The notes below the pieces were generated by a model. The model was not told the DNA's origin and did no database searches. It saw only the letters and a program-made list of their open reading frames with translations. From contig RXJG01000002.1 of NCBI GenBank assembly GCA_003963365.1, positions 1 to 64,000 of the forward strand: a stretch of DNA of 64,000 nt. The letters run 5' to 3'. The translations under genes were made by a program, and so were the position numbers. Each line of letters opens with the position of its first letter. Positions within the stretch are counted from its first letter, which is position 1. The stretch comes from Sphingobacteriales bacterium (lineage in GTDB: Bacteria; Bacteroidota; Bacteroidia; Chitinophagales; Chitinophagaceae). This document shows, piece by piece, positions 26,388 through 35,645 of the stretch.

Positions 26388-28034
26388 ATGGCAAGCAAAA
26401 AGTACACCTTATTGATGGGACTTATATGTCTTATCTCTACTGCATTTGGGCAAGTAGGCTCAGGTGGTTATAACTGGAAAGACTCCTCGCTGATCCCTAC
26501 GAAAAGAATGCCTCAGCATCAGGAATTCCTGAATAACAATTATGCGTTCCCCGCTAAACCCCGTAACCAATGGGAAATTGGTATTAGTGCCGGTGCAGCT
26601 ACTCAAAGTAGCGATGTATCAGCTATCTTTCCAACCTTAGGTCTTGGTGTTTCTGTAAGAAAAGCAATCGGGTATGTTTTCTCTCTTCGGGCTGAATATA
26701 TCCATGGTGTAACAAAAGGACTGAACTGGGTTTCTTCTTACAACTATCAAAAAAATCCAGCCTGGTCTCATAAGTACAATGCTCCATTTAGACAACCGGA
26801 TGGCACCATTATTGGGACCGTATCAGGCTTAAACCCGGTGAAATTTGATCCTGTTTTCTACAACTACAAAACAGTTATTAACGAAGCCTCTTTAGAAGGG
26901 GTATTTACTTTAAATAATATCCGTTTTCATAAAAACAAATCTGGATTAATAATTTATGGTTTGGCTGGTATTGGAGGTATGATTTTTGATGCCAGAGTGA
27001 ATACATTAAATAGCGCAGGAAATCCTTATGACTTTTCTTCAATCGTCGCTAACGCAAATGTTTATAAAAATAGAAAAGAGGTAAGGAAGGCATTGAAGAA
27101 AATGATGGATGGCACTTATGAAACACCTGCCGAATCAGAAGGTACAAGAAGACCTAAGTTGTTTGGAAATACATTTTTGCCTATAGTTACAGCAGGTTTT
27201 GGTGTTGCCTTTAAATTGTCTAAGAAATTCAATATAGGGTTAGAAGAGAAGATTACAATGACTAAAACTGACTTGCTTGATGGCCAGCAATGGCAAGAAC
27301 AAGCTTGGGGCGATGCCGTACAAACAAGAGACTATGACAGCTACCATTATACATCTATACGTTTAAATTATAACTTGGGAGCCAAGTCTGTTGAACCATT
27401 GTGGTGGGTTAACCCATTGGATTATGCTTACAACGAGTTAAATCGTCCTCAGCACATCCTGTTCCCCAAACCGGTATTACCTGATGCTGATGGTGACGGA
27501 GTAACAGATCAGTTTGATAACGAACCAAACACACCACAAGGTTGCCCGGTTGACTCTCATGGTGTTTCTTTAGATACAGATGGCGATGGTGTTCCTGATT
27601 GTAAGGATAAAGAAAAAGTTACTCCTACTTACTGCCAGCCTGTTGATGCAGATGGTGTAGGTAAATGTCCTTGTCCGGATTCATCATGCTTTGCCGGATA
27701 TGCTAAACCAGATAAATCCTGCCATCTTGGATATGTACCACCAGTAGTATTTAAGAAAGGTTCTGAAAAATTAAGTGATGAAGCCAAATCAATTTTGACC
27801 AGTCTGGGTGGAATGCTTAAGGCGAGTGAAAATTGCAAAGTGAAAATTGTTGGTCATCCTTTGGCTGACAAACGTAGCCAAAAACGTAACCAGGCAAGAA
27901 TAGATGCAGTTGTAAAATACTTAGTGGAAACACAAGGTATTACAGCCGACAGAGTTGAAGCTGTTTATGATGGCGGCGCTGGTGATGAAAATACAGTTGA
28001 TATTATTTCCGAGACCATTGGTGGCGGAAAATAA
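26388..28034 (+). CDS. OmpA family outer-membrane protein with calcium-binding (TSP3-like) repeats
   Basis: A 548-residue outer-membrane protein with a Sec signal peptide ending near AFGQ. The N-terminal 330 residues have the aromatic, alternating strands of a beta-barrel (GISAGAATQSS, GLGVSVRKAIGYVFSLRAEY). Two Asp-rich thrombospondin-type-3-like repeats follow (DADGDGVTDQFDNEP, DTDGDGVPDCKDKE), then a Cys-containing linker and a C-terminal OmpA-like domain (VVFKKGSEKLSDEAKS, VKIVGHPL, NQARIDAVVKYLVE) that by family knowledge binds peptidoglycan. The helix motif is slightly altered, with RNQARIDAV where NxxLSxxRAxxV is usual. It has a strong promoter and a strong terminator, so is monocistronic and probably abundant. 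Confidence 0.9.
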   Translation: MASKKYTLLMGLICLISTAFGQVGSGGYNWKDSSLIPTKRMPQHQEFLNNNYAFPAKPRNQWEIGISAGAATQSSDVSAIFPTLGLGVSVRKAIGYVFSLRAEYIHGVTKGLNWVSSYNYQKNPAWSHKYNAPFRQPDGTIIGTVSGLNPVKFDPVFYNYKTVINEASLEGVFTLNNIRFHKNKSGLIIYGLAGIGGMIFDARVNTLNSAGNPYDFSSIVANANVYKNRKEVRKALKKMMDGTYETPAESEGTRRPKLFGNTFLPIVTAGFGVAFKLSKKFNIGLEEKITMTKTDLLDGQQWQEQAWGDAVQTRDYDSYHYTSIRLNYNLGAKSVEPLWWVNPLDYAYNELNRPQHILFPKPVLPDADGDGVTDQFDNEPNTPQGCPVDSHGVSLDTDGDGVPDCKDKEKVTPTYCQPVDADGVGKCPCPDSSCFAGYAKPDKSCHLGYVPPVVFKKGSEKLSDEAKSILTSLGGMLKASENCKVKIVGHPLADKRSQKRNQARIDAVVKYLVETQGITADRVEAVYDGGAGDENTVDIISETIGGGK

Positions 28035-28060
28035 GTAAATGAATAGATTTTTGCTTGCAG

Positions 28061-28096
28061 GAACCCTCCCGTTTTAGGGAGGGTTCTTCTTTTTTT
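28061..28096 (+). terminator. Terminator of the OmpA-family gene
   Basis: A 10-bp perfect stem (GAACCCTCCC at 28061-28070 with 28077-28086) is followed by a run of T. Confidence 0.9.
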
Positions 28097-28169
28097 GCAG
28101 CTTTAGTAAAAGATTAACCTCCCGGTTTTGGCAGGAAAAATGAATAAGGTAAAATTTGCCTGAAACCCT

Positions 28170-28177
28170 TAACTTTG
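28170..28177 (+). promoter_or_regulatory. -7 promoter element just upstream of bamD
   Basis: TAACTTTG matches TAnnTTTG and ends 8 nt before the bamD ATG, so the transcript would have almost no leader. No -33 TTTG at the consensus distance was found. Confidence 0.5.
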
Positions 28178-28185
28178 CACACTTT

Positions 28186-28980
28186 ATGAGTAGGAGCTGG
28201 CTTGTTTTAATTTTTACTGTTTTGCTTTTTAGCTGTTCCCGGTATAACAAGATTTTTAAAAGCAAGGACACAGAATATAAATTGAGGATGGCTGAGCAGT
28301 ATTACGCCAGCAAAAAGTATAACGTGGCCCAGCAGTTATACGAAGATCTTTTTACATATTATAAAGGAGATCCAAGGTATGAGGATATGATTTATAAGTA
28401 TGCTTATTGCTTTTATTACCAGCGGGACTACCTGAGTGCAGAGAATTATTTCAAGAATTTCCTGGAAATTTTTCCTAAAAGCACCAAGGCTGAGGAAATG
28501 GATTACATGCGTTGTTTTTGTTATTATAAGCAATCACCCAAAACAGACCTGGATCAGAGCAACACCGTAAAAGCTATTGGAGCTATGCAAACATTTATAG
28601 CCAACCATCCGGGATCTGCCAGGATTACGGATGCTAATAAAGTTATAGATGAATGCCGGGCAAAACTGGAAATAAAATCTTTTAAAGCGGCCACACTATA
28701 TTATAATTTAGGTCAGTATAAAGCGGCTGCGCTGTCATTTACCAACCTTATTAATGATTACCCGGATTCCAACAAAGGAGACGAGTATAAGCTGATGGTA
28801 TTGCGTTCTTATTATGCATATGCCCTAATGAGTATAGAAGATAAGCAGCGGGAAAGGTATGAGCAGGTAATAACTGAGTATAATGACTTTATTGACCGTT
28901 ACCCGGATAGTAAATTGCTGAAAGAAGCAGAACGTTATTATAATTTATCTCAAAATAATTTAAAAGCCCTCACCAAATGA
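28186..28980 (+). CDS. bamD: Outer membrane assembly lipoprotein BamD
   Basis: A 264-residue lipoprotein of the BAM complex, which inserts beta-barrels in the outer membrane. Start ATG 28186 gives signal SWLVLIFTVLLFSC with a lipobox; ten upstream codons in the frame are not used. The mature protein is a chain of TPR-like helices (AEQYYASKKYNVAQQLYEDLF, then YYQRDYLSAENYFKNFLE, then YNLGQYKAAALSF) in the five-TPR pattern of BamD/ComL, ending in DFIDRYPDSKLLKEAERY. The stop overlaps the start of rpoZ by ATGA. Confidence 0.92.
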   Translation: MSRSWLVLIFTVLLFSCSRYNKIFKSKDTEYKLRMAEQYYASKKYNVAQQLYEDLFTYYKGDPRYEDMIYKYAYCFYYQRDYLSAENYFKNFLEIFPKSTKAEEMDYMRCFCYYKQSPKTDLDQSNTVKAIGAMQTFIANHPGSARITDANKVIDECRAKLEIKSFKAATLYYNLGQYKAAALSFTNLINDYPDSNKGDEYKLMVLRSYYAYALMSIEDKQRERYEQVITEYNDFIDRYPDSKLLKEAERYYNLSQNNLKALTK

Positions 28981-29318
28981 GCAAACTTAGAAAACAATGG
29001 GGTGTTAACACCAGTAATGTAGTTGAAACAAAAAATGTAAACGACATTAAGGCTAAAACCGGTAATGTATATGAGTCTATAGCCATTATCGCTAAAAGAG
29101 CCAACCAAATCAACATTTCATTAAAAGAAGAGTTGCATAATAAATTAGAAGAATTTGCCAGTCACACAGATAGCCTGGAAGAAATTCATGAGAATAAAGA
29201 GCAGATAGAAATTTCCCGTGCGTACGAAAGAATGCCAAACCCGGCATTGCTGGCAACACAGGAGTTTATGGAAGATAAAGTGTATTACCGCAAGCCACAG
29301 GACGAACTTTTCAGTTAA
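28977..29318 (+). CDS. rpoZ: RNA polymerase omega subunit, Bacteroidota type
   Basis: A 113-residue protein matching the Bacteroidota omega/Rpb6-like subunit: TGNVYESIAIIAKRANQI (the conserved AKRANQI helix), EIHENKEQIEISRAYERMPNP, and a short C-terminal tail. It overlaps the bamD stop by 4 nt (ATGA), so is translationally coupled. The bamD-rpoZ-coaBC order is a recurrent Bacteroidota arrangement. Omega helps assemble the polymerase core. A terminator follows, but the coaBC run downstream may also be fed by read-through. Confidence 0.85.
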   Translation: MSKLRKQWGVNTSNVVETKNVNDIKAKTGNVYESIAIIAKRANQINISLKEELHNKLEEFASHTDSLEEIHENKEQIEISRAYERMPNPALLATQEFMEDKVYYRKPQDELFS

Positions 29319-29348
29319 TTGCAGGAGTGCAACTTATTAACTAATTTC

Positions 29349-29380
29349 ACAGGCGATGTATTCATCGCCTGTTTGCTTTT
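29349..29380 (+). terminator. Terminator after rpoZ
   Basis: A 10-bp stem ACAGGCGATG (29349-29358) pairs with 29363-29372 around loop TATT, then TTGCTTTT. Confidence 0.75.
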
Positions 29381-29418
29381 AATGCCGGAAGGCTGACAAT
29401 TTAAATTATTTGCTGCCA

Positions 29419-29426
29419 TAGTTTTG
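29419..29426 (+). promoter_or_regulatory. -7 element directly before coaBC
   Basis: TAGTTTTG ends 4 nt before the coaBC ATG. This predicts transcription starting at or next to the start codon, so a leaderless mRNA; no matching -33 element was found. Confidence 0.45.
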
Positions 29427-29430
29427 CTGC

Positions 29431-30627
29431 ATGTTAAAAGGTAAAAAAATTATTATTGGAATTACAGGAAGTATCGCTGCTTATAAAGCCATACTGTTGG
29501 TTCGCTTATTAATTAAGGCGGGTGCGGAAGTACGGGTAATAATGACCCCTGCTGCAAAAGATTTTGTTTCTTCATTAACGCTTTCCACTCTTTCTAAAAA
29601 TAAAGTATTAATTGATCTTTTTGACGAAGATTCCTGGGCTAATCATGTAATGCTTGGCAGGTGGGCAGATGTTATGCTGATTGCTCCTTTGAGTTGTAAT
29701 ACACTTGCCAAAATGGCCGGTGGCTTTTGTGATAATCTTTTATTAGCAGTTTATCTTTCTGCAACCTGCCCGGTAGCAGTGGCTCCGGCTATGGATGAGG
29801 ATATGTGGAAACATCCTTCCACTAAAATCAACCTTGAGAAAATTAATTCGTACGGTAATAAATTAATCCCGGTTGAAAGTGGTGAACTTGCCAGTGGATT
29901 GGTTGGCGAAGGAAGAATGGCTGAGCCGGAAGCTATTGTCAGCTATCTGGAATCCAATTTTTTTTTGCCTAAAACATTAGCCGGGAAAAAAGCATTGGTA
30001 ACTGCCGGGCCTACATATGAGGCAATCGACCCCGTTCGTTTTGTAGGCAATCATTCTTCCGGCAAAATGGGGATTGAAATAGCTAAAGAGTTGCACAACA
30101 GGGGAGCAGAAGTTACATTGGTTTTAGGTCCAACTGCTCAGGGTATCTCCGCAAACGGAATTAACGTAAAAAACGTTAAATCGGCTGAAGAGATGTATAA
30201 TGCCTGCACTGAAATATATCCTTCCACAGATATTGCTGTTATGGCGGCGGCCGTTGCTGATTATACTCCGGTAAATGCAGCGGAAGAAAAGATCAAAAAA
30301 AAAGCTGATAACTGGATATTAGAATTTAAAAAGACAAAGGACATTCTCAAATCACTGGGCGAAAAGAAAACTGCGCAACAATTTTTAGTTGGTTTTGCAT
30401 TGGAGACCAATAATGAAAGAGAATATGCGTTAAATAAACTCAGCAGCAAAAATGCAGACATGATTGTTATGAATTCTTTAAGGGATGCAGGGGCGGGGTT
30501 TGGACATGACACCAACAAAATCACTATTTTTGACCGGTCTGGCCATGAATATAATTTTGATACAAAATTAAAATCAGCTGTTGCAAAAGATATAGTTGAC
30601 ACAATAATCCAATTGATCAATGCATAA
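29431..30627 (+). CDS. coaBC: Bifunctional phosphopantothenoylcysteine decarboxylase/phosphopantothenate-cysteine ligase
   Basis: Cytosolic fusion of 398 residues for steps two and three of coenzyme A synthesis. The CoaC flavoprotein half has KIIIGITGSIAAYKA, the catalytic His in WANHVMLGRWADV, and PAMDEDMW (the PAMNxxMW motif). The CoaB half begins near residue 188 (GKKALVTAGPTYEAIDPVRFVGNHSSGKMG), then AAVADYTP and KKTKDIL, with KIKKKADN lysines. Full length and both halves are intact. It overlaps the next gene by 8 nt, starting a tight run with porD, DUF4296, scoA and scoB. Confidence 0.95.
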   Translation: MLKGKKIIIGITGSIAAYKAILLVRLLIKAGAEVRVIMTPAAKDFVSSLTLSTLSKNKVLIDLFDEDSWANHVMLGRWADVMLIAPLSCNTLAKMAGGFCDNLLLAVYLSATCPVAVAPAMDEDMWKHPSTKINLEKINSYGNKLIPVESGELASGLVGEGRMAEPEAIVSYLESNFFLPKTLAGKKALVTAGPTYEAIDPVRFVGNHSSGKMGIEIAKELHNRGAEVTLVLGPTAQGISANGINVKNVKSAEEMYNACTEIYPSTDIAVMAAAVADYTPVNAAEEKIKKKADNWILEFKKTKDILKSLGEKKTAQQFLVGFALETNNEREYALNKLSSKNADMIVMNSLRDAGAGFGHDTNKITIFDRSGHEYNFDTKLKSAVAKDIVDTIIQLINA

Positions 30628-31543
30628 TTTTAAATTATTTTTTTTAGCATCAGCCTTATTGTTAACTCACTTTACTGGTGCACAGGAAATAAAAGCCAAG
30701 GTGGCAGTAAATGCATCCCGTATCCCATCTACTATTGATAAAAAAGCCTTTCTCACTTTACAAACTGCTTTAACCAACTTTATCAATAACCGCAAATGGA
30801 CAAACGATGTATTCCAGGCAGGTGAAAAAATCGATTGTAATTTCAACTTAACACTTACTCAGTTAGTTGAAACAGGGGTATACCAGGCCACATTAACTAT
30901 CCAGGCTGCACGGCCTGTTTATAATACCAGTTATGTTTCTCCATTGGTAAACTACCAGGATAATGATATAAAATTCAGTTATACAGAATATCAGCCAATT
31001 GAATTTAACGAAAACAATGTACAGGGTAGCAATCCATCTGCTTCTAACCTCTCCGCTGTATTTGCTTTTTACATTTATATGATTTTGGGTTTCGATTACG
31101 ATTCATTTTCAACACGGGGTGGTGACCCTTATTTTCAAAAAGCTCAAAATATTGTAAACAGTGCACCTGAGGGAAGGGGTATTACCGGATGGAAACCATT
31201 TGATGGCACAAGAAACCGTTACTGGCTTATGGAAAATATGACCAATAGCCGGTATTCATTGATTCATGATGCTATTTATAACTATTACCGGAGCGGAATG
31301 GATAAAATGTATGACGATGTTAACGCTGCAAGGCGGGGTGTTTTAGAAAGCTTACAAAACATTGACAATATCAATGCTGATGTACCTAATACCATGATTG
31401 TTCAGTTTTTCTTCCAGGGAAAATCTAACGAATTGATTAAGATATTCAGTAAGGCCAATGGTTCCGACAAAGCCAGGGCGTTGGAATTATTACAAAAATT
31501 AGATATTTCTAATTCAGCTTTATATAAACAGGAATTGAAATGA
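30620..31543 (+). CDS. DUF4835 protein, PorD-like component linked to type IX secretion
   Basis: A 307-residue exported protein: MHNFKLFFLASALLLTHFTGAQ is a Sec signal. The mature part carries the DUF4835 pattern, with RPVYNTSYVSPLVNYQDNDIKFSY, then FAFYIYMILGFDYDSFSTRGGDPYFQKAQ, and WKPFDGTRNRYWLMENM. Members are conserved in T9SS-bearing Bacteroidota and are annotated as PorD family; the molecular role is not established. It overlaps coaBC by 8 nt and the next gene by 4 nt. Confidence 0.8.
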   Translation: MHNFKLFFLASALLLTHFTGAQEIKAKVAVNASRIPSTIDKKAFLTLQTALTNFINNRKWTNDVFQAGEKIDCNFNLTLTQLVETGVYQATLTIQAARPVYNTSYVSPLVNYQDNDIKFSYTEYQPIEFNENNVQGSNPSASNLSAVFAFYIYMILGFDYDSFSTRGGDPYFQKAQNIVNSAPEGRGITGWKPFDGTRNRYWLMENMTNSRYSLIHDAIYNYYRSGMDKMYDDVNAARRGVLESLQNIDNINADVPNTMIVQFFFQGKSNELIKIFSKANGSDKARALELLQKLDISNSALYKQELK

Positions 31544-31974
31544 GATGGCTGATGATAGCTGTTTTTTCTTTTGCTTTTGCCAGTTGTATAGATAGCAGGC
31601 AGAAAAAACCAAAAAATTTATTGGAATTTACTCCCATGACTGCCGTGCTCGCAGATGTTCTTACTGCAGATGCTGTTGCTAATGAAAGAAAATATCACGA
31701 CTCATTACTCAATGTAAATAACCTGTCAGCTGCCTATTATCAGCAAATTTTTAAGTTACATAATATATCAAAAGAGCAGTTTACTGCCAGCTATGAGTAC
31801 TATGTTAACCACCCCGACGAATTTAAAATAGTACTTGATTCCGTTAGTACAATAATCAACAGGCGTATGTCTCCTGCCAACCATTCCACAACAGCCGGGC
31901 CCGGCTCTCAGGAAACTAATAAATCACAAACTACTTTACCCCAATTAAAACCTAAAATAAAAAACCCAAAATGA
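31540..31974 (+). CDS. DUF4296 lipoprotein
   Basis: A 144-residue small lipoprotein: [16 protein letters not shown] gives a lipobox FASC. The body has the DUF4296 pattern of two helices ([15 protein letters not shown], then [27 protein letters not shown]), followed by a Pro/Ser/Lys-rich tail. Function unknown. It overlaps DUF4835 upstream and scoA downstream by ATGA at each side, so translation is coupled across the run. Confidence 0.75.
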   Translation: MRWLMIAVFSFAFASCIDSRQKKPKNLLEFTPMTAVLADVLTADAVANERKYHDSLLNVNNLSAAYYQQIFKLHNISKEQFTASYEYYVNHPDEFKIVLDSVSTIINRRMSPANHSTTAGPGSQETNKSQTTLPQLKPKIKNPK

Positions 31975-32672
31975 ACAAAGTTGTAAGCAGTGCAAAAGAA
32001 GCTATAACTGACGTAAAAGATGGAGCTGCATTAATGCTTGGTGGTTTTGGATTATGTGGTATTCCCGAAAATTGTATAAATGCATTGGTTGAAAAAGGTG
32101 TAAAAAATCTTTATTGTATTTCCAACAACGCCGGTGTGGATGATTTTGGGTTAGGATTATTACTGCACCGCAAGCAAATAAAAAAGATGACCAGCTCCTA
32201 TGTAGGTGAAAATGCTGAATTTGAAAGGCAATTGCTGAGTGGCGAACTGGAAGTGGAATTAATTCCACAAGGAACATTAGCCACAAGAATTCAAATGGCT
32301 GCTATGGGTATTCCTGCTTTTTTTACACCAGCAGGTTATGGAACGGAAGTGGCAGTGGGAAAAGAAATAAGAGAATTTGACGGGAAAAAATATTTGATGG
32401 AAAAAGCTTTGCATGCCGATTTTGCTTTGGTAAAAGCCTGGAAAGGAGACACAATGGGAAACCTGGTGTTCAGGAAAACTACCCGCAATTTTTCAACCAG
32501 TATGGCTAAGGCCGGTAATGTTACTATTGCGGAAGTGGAGGAATTAGTTCAACCGGGAGAACTGGATCCCGATCATATCCATGTGGCCGGAATTTATGTT
32601 CACCGCATTTTCCAGGGTAACGATTATGAAAAACGTATTGAAAGAAAAACAATACGCATAGCTCAACTTTAA
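31971..32672 (+). CDS. scoA: 3-oxoacid CoA-transferase subunit A
   Basis: A 233-residue alpha subunit of the CoA-transferase that moves CoA between succinyl-CoA and acetoacetate (or similar acids). Family marks are [19 protein letters not shown] near the N-terminus, [31 protein letters not shown] and [14 protein letters not shown]. It has an ATGA overlap with the DUF4296 gene and lies 10 nt before scoB, so the heterodimer is made from one mRNA. It permits ketone-body or branched-chain carbon use; the physiological substrate is inferred. Confidence 0.93.
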   Translation: MNKVVSSAKEAITDVKDGAALMLGGFGLCGIPENCINALVEKGVKNLYCISNNAGVDDFGLGLLLHRKQIKKMTSSYVGENAEFERQLLSGELEVELIPQGTLATRIQMAAMGIPAFFTPAGYGTEVAVGKEIREFDGKKYLMEKALHADFALVKAWKGDTMGNLVFRKTTRNFSTSMAKAGNVTIAEVEELVQPGELDPDHIHVAGIYVHRIFQGNDYEKRIERKTIRIAQL

Positions 32673-32682
32673 AATTCAACAA

Positions 32683-33342
32683 ATGGCCTTAGATAAATAT
32701 GGTATTGCCAAAAGAATTGCACAGGAACTGAAAGATAGGATGTATGTAAATCTTGGAATTGGCATCCCAACTTTAGTATCCAATTATATTCCACCTGGTA
32801 TTTCTATAATGCTGCAGTCTGAAAACGGGATGCTGGGAATAGGGCCTTATCCTGAGGAAAAAGATATTGACCCGGATTTAATAAATGCCGGAAAAGAAAC
32901 GGTAACGGTATTACCCGGTGGTGTTTTTTTTGACAGTGCAGAAAGTTTTGGAATGATACGGGCAGGCAAAGTTGATTTAACAGTATTAGGTGCAATGGAA
33001 GTTTCTGAAAACGGGGATATAGCTAACTGGAAAATTCCGGGTAAAATGGTAAAAGGAATGGGTGGAGCAATGGATTTAGTGGCGTCAGCAAAAAATATTA
33101 TAGTGGCGATGATGCACACTAATCCCAAAGGTGAATCTAAGTTATTACCAAAATGTACACTTCCATTAACCGGGGTTAATTGTGTAAAAAAAGTTGTGAC
33201 AGAATTAGCCGTGCTTGATATATTGCCACAAGGTGCATTTAAATTATTGGAACGGGCGCCTGGTATTTCAGTTGATGAAATCGTTTCAAAAACTGCCGGT
33301 AAATTAATTGTTGAAGGCGAAATTCCTGAAATGAAGCTTTAA
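32683..33342 (+). CDS. scoB: 3-oxoacid CoA-transferase subunit B
   Basis: A 219-residue beta subunit with the catalytic glutamate in [14 protein letters not shown] (the ENGxLG motif), [17 protein letters not shown] at the N-terminus, and GGAMDLV further on. Full length. It ends at a TTAA that is also the stop of the convergent response regulator, so no terminator separates the two genes. Confidence 0.94.
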   Translation: MALDKYGIAKRIAQELKDRMYVNLGIGIPTLVSNYIPPGISIMLQSENGMLGIGPYPEEKDIDPDLINAGKETVTVLPGGVFFDSAESFGMIRAGKVDLTVLGAMEVSENGDIANWKIPGKMVKGMGGAMDLVASAKNIIVAMMHTNPKGESKLLPKCTLPLTGVNCVKKVVTELAVLDILPQGAFKLLERAPGISVDEIVSKTAGKLIVEGEIPEMKL

Positions 33343-33989
33343 TCTATTAGTGAATTCTTCATGGCATAGAAAACTAAACCAACAGAATTCTTAACGCCAA
33401 ATCTCTCCATCAATCTATCCTTAATTGCTTCCACTGTTCGTGGACTAATGTTCATTTCTGTAGCAATTTCCTGGGCCGTATATTCCATGCATAACAAACG
33501 AATTACTTGTTTTTCTTTGTCATTGATAACAATTTCGCTGTTGAGGTTGGGAATTGTTTTAGTGCGGTTATGAGATTTCTTTAATAAAATTCTGTTGACA
33601 AAATTGTTGAGATAATAACCTCTGGCCATTACTTCCATAATCGCTTTTTTAATTTCCCCGGGGTCAGAACTTTTTAGCAGATAGCCATTAGCTCCATTTT
33701 CCATCAGGTGAGTAACAAATCTTTCATCTTCAAACATTGTTAATACAATGATGTGAATGTGAGGATATGTTTTACTGATGATTTTGGTGGTTTCAATGCC
33801 ATCTTTATTGGGCATTCGCAGGTCCATTAAAATAACATCAGGCTGGGCTTCAGCAAGCCCTTCAAGTAACTGGTCGCCATTCTCGGCTTCCAGTACAAAT
33901 TTGATATTCGCAAAAGGTCTTAGTGAAAGAATTACGCCTTTACGAAAAATCTGGTGGTCATCGGCAATAGCTACTTTGATTGTACTCAT
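33339..33989 (-). CDS. NarL/FixJ-type response regulator, partner of the adjacent histidine kinase
   Basis: A 216-residue DNA-binding regulator. The receiver domain has Asp10-Asp11 (IADDHQIF), the phosphoacceptor Asp56 ([10 protein letters not shown]), and Lys106 (LLKSSD). The C-terminal LuxR-type HTH is intact ([29 protein letters not shown]). It is 36 nt after the kinase stop and forms the last gene of the smORF - membrane protein - kinase - regulator unit. Its stop codon shares TTAA with scoB. Target genes are unknown. Confidence 0.92.
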   Translation of the reverse strand: MSTIKVAIADDHQIFRKGVILSLRPFANIKFVLEAENGDQLLEGLAEAQPDVILMDLRMPNKDGIETTKIISKTYPHIHIIVLTMFEDERFVTHLMENGANGYLLKSSDPGEIKKAIMEVMARGYYLNNFVNRILLKKSHNRTKTIPNLNSEIVINDKEKQVIRLLCMEYTAQEIATEMNISPRTVEAIKDRLMERFGVKNSVGLVFYAMKNSLID

Positions 33990-34025
33990 AAGGATAATGA
34001 AAGTGTAAATTACTAAAATTCTGTT

Positions 34026-34853
34026 TTATTGCATAGCATCTGCCGGCAACTCCAGAGAAATTTTATAATACGTTTGAGATGGATCTTTTTCAAAAAATAA
34101 CTGGCCTTTCAGTAAACTCACCCGGCTTTGTATATTTTTTAAACCTAATCCCTGTGTTTTATTTTTCAGTTTTTCAAACTCTGTTTGTGTTAAGCCGGAA
34201 CCATCGTGATGAATACGGATAAAAAATTGCTCATCATTTCTGTTTTGTGTTAAATGGATAAAACTGGCGTTACTGTGTTTTAGAATATTATTGATCATTT
34301 CCTGGATTACACGATAAACGGACAGTTCATGCTCCGGCTTCAGCCTCCGCCGGTAATCGTGAAAGCGGCAACTGGCATTAATGCTTCCGGAACCACTTAA
34401 TTTTTGAAATACATCATTCACCGCTGATTCTAACCCGAAATTTTTAAGAGTGGGCGGCATCAGGCTGTGTGAAATGTTACGGATTAGCTGAATAGTATCG
34501 TCGATAATTTGCTTGGCATTATAAATAGATTGCAGTTGTGTGGCCGGGTCAAGGTTGACCATATTTTCATTAAGATATAACCGTACAGTTGCCAATAGCG
34601 GACCGGCGTCATCGTGCAGATCGGCAGCGATACGTTGTCTTTCCTCTTCCTGTAACTGGATGGATGCTTCCAGCAACATTTTTTGCTGGTCTTCTTCCAT
34701 TTTTTGTAGTTGGTGCTGAAAACGTATGATTCTGCGCTGATGGAAAACAATAAAAACAACGAGGCCAACTGCTAAAGCCAGCATACCAAGAGTTCCAAAA
34801 AAAAGTACGCTGGGTATTGATGAAGGATTTCCAGCGGCCTGTAATAAAATCAT
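34026..34853 (-). CDS. Sensor histidine kinase of the HisKA_3/HPK7 type
   Basis: A 275-residue kinase with one N-terminal TM helix (about residues 15-37) and no separate sensor domain. A coiled coil leads to the dimerisation box EEERQRIAADLHDDAG with phospho-accepting His80. The HATPase domain has the N box EMINNILKHS and a glycine-rich lid (DGSGLT, TQGLGLKNIQSR). Such short kinases need an external sensor; the multi-TM protein encoded just upstream is the natural candidate. The ATG at 34853 is unambiguous. Gaps of 36 nt on both sides suggest one operon. Confidence 0.92.
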   Translation of the reverse strand: MILLQAAGNPSSIPSVLFFGTLGMLALAVGLVVFIVFHQRRIIRFQHQLQKMEEDQQKMLLEASIQLQEEERQRIAADLHDDAGPLLATVRLYLNENMVNLDPATQLQSIYNAKQIIDDTIQLIRNISHSLMPPTLKNFGLESAVNDVFQKLSGSGSINASCRFHDYRRRLKPEHELSVYRVIQEMINNILKHSNASFIHLTQNRNDEQFFIRIHHDGSGLTQTEFEKLKNKTQGLGLKNIQSRVSLLKGQLFFEKDPSQTYYKISLELPADAMQ

Positions 34854-34889
34854 TTTAATGGGTTCTGGTTTGGGATTAACTGGTTCTCT

Positions 34890-35612
34890 CTAATAGGGTT
34901 GGCTTCTATATTTACCTGTCAGCTTACCACTATTATCAACTTTAGTAAACATTGCAACTGACAGTAAAGTATTTTTAATTATCACAAAAACGCCATTTAT
35001 TAAACTATATTGGATATATGCTTCGGAACCTTTTTCTAATACTTTGTTTTGGGAATAAATAAAGAGGAAGAAAGTCCCGGCAAAATAAATAAAATAAGAA
35101 GATACCACCCAAAAAGCCGGAGAACTGTACAAAAATAATTGGGAGTTGTCGGTTGGTTTAGTTAATTGCTCATAGAAAAACAGAATTGACCAAATAATTA
35201 CCAAAATAGCTATAAGCGCAACATTCATTGAGTTGAAACTTCCACTATTGTGGCCGGTAAAAAGTTGAATTATAAAATATAAGGCAAGTCCTATAGTGGA
35301 AACTAAAAGTGTCTTCTTTGTTCTGGACCCCTGCAGGACATTATTATATAAATAAAATAATACTACCAGGGCAACGATTGTGAATAAATTAAGACTCAAC
35401 CCGGAGTAAGAACTATTTGATGTTCTTAAAATACTTGATATAATATCAGAAAGAAAACTTGTTACCTGGCAGATAAACGCAAATTTTAATTCCTTATTTT
35501 TCTTTTGTCTTCGAAAGAAAAAAAGAATCATTGGGATTAGTTCCGAGATAACCGATATATAAAAAATAAACCTTATATCTGGGTATTTTATAAACCAAAT
35601 ATAAGGTAACAA
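34890..35612 (-). CDS. Multi-TM membrane protein of unknown function, possible sensor partner
   Basis: A 240-residue integral membrane protein with about seven hydrophobic segments (for example FIFYISVISELIPMILFF, LNLFTIVALVVLFYLYN, NVALIAILVIIWSILFF, FWVVSSYFIYFAGTFFLFIYS) and a short polar C-terminus. The start is TTG 35612, because an in-frame TAA stands two codons upstream and no ATG occurs until residue 28. I recognise no catalytic motif. Small multi-TM proteins next to HPK7 kinases recur in Bacteroidota, which is why a sensing role is inferred, not seen. It lies 36 nt before the kinase gene and 33 nt after the small ORF. Confidence 0.65.
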   Translation of the reverse strand: MLPYIWFIKYPDIRFIFYISVISELIPMILFFFRRQKKNKELKFAFICQVTSFLSDIISSILRTSNSSYSGLSLNLFTIVALVVLFYLYNNVLQGSRTKKTLLVSTIGLALYFIIQLFTGHNSGSFNSMNVALIAILVIIWSILFFYEQLTKPTDNSQLFLYSSPAFWVVSSYFIYFAGTFFLFIYSQNKVLEKGSEAYIQYSLINGVFVIIKNTLLSVAMFTKVDNSGKLTGKYRSQPY

Positions 35613-35645
35613 TTTTTAATGCTAATAAAAGAAACAGATTATTGA

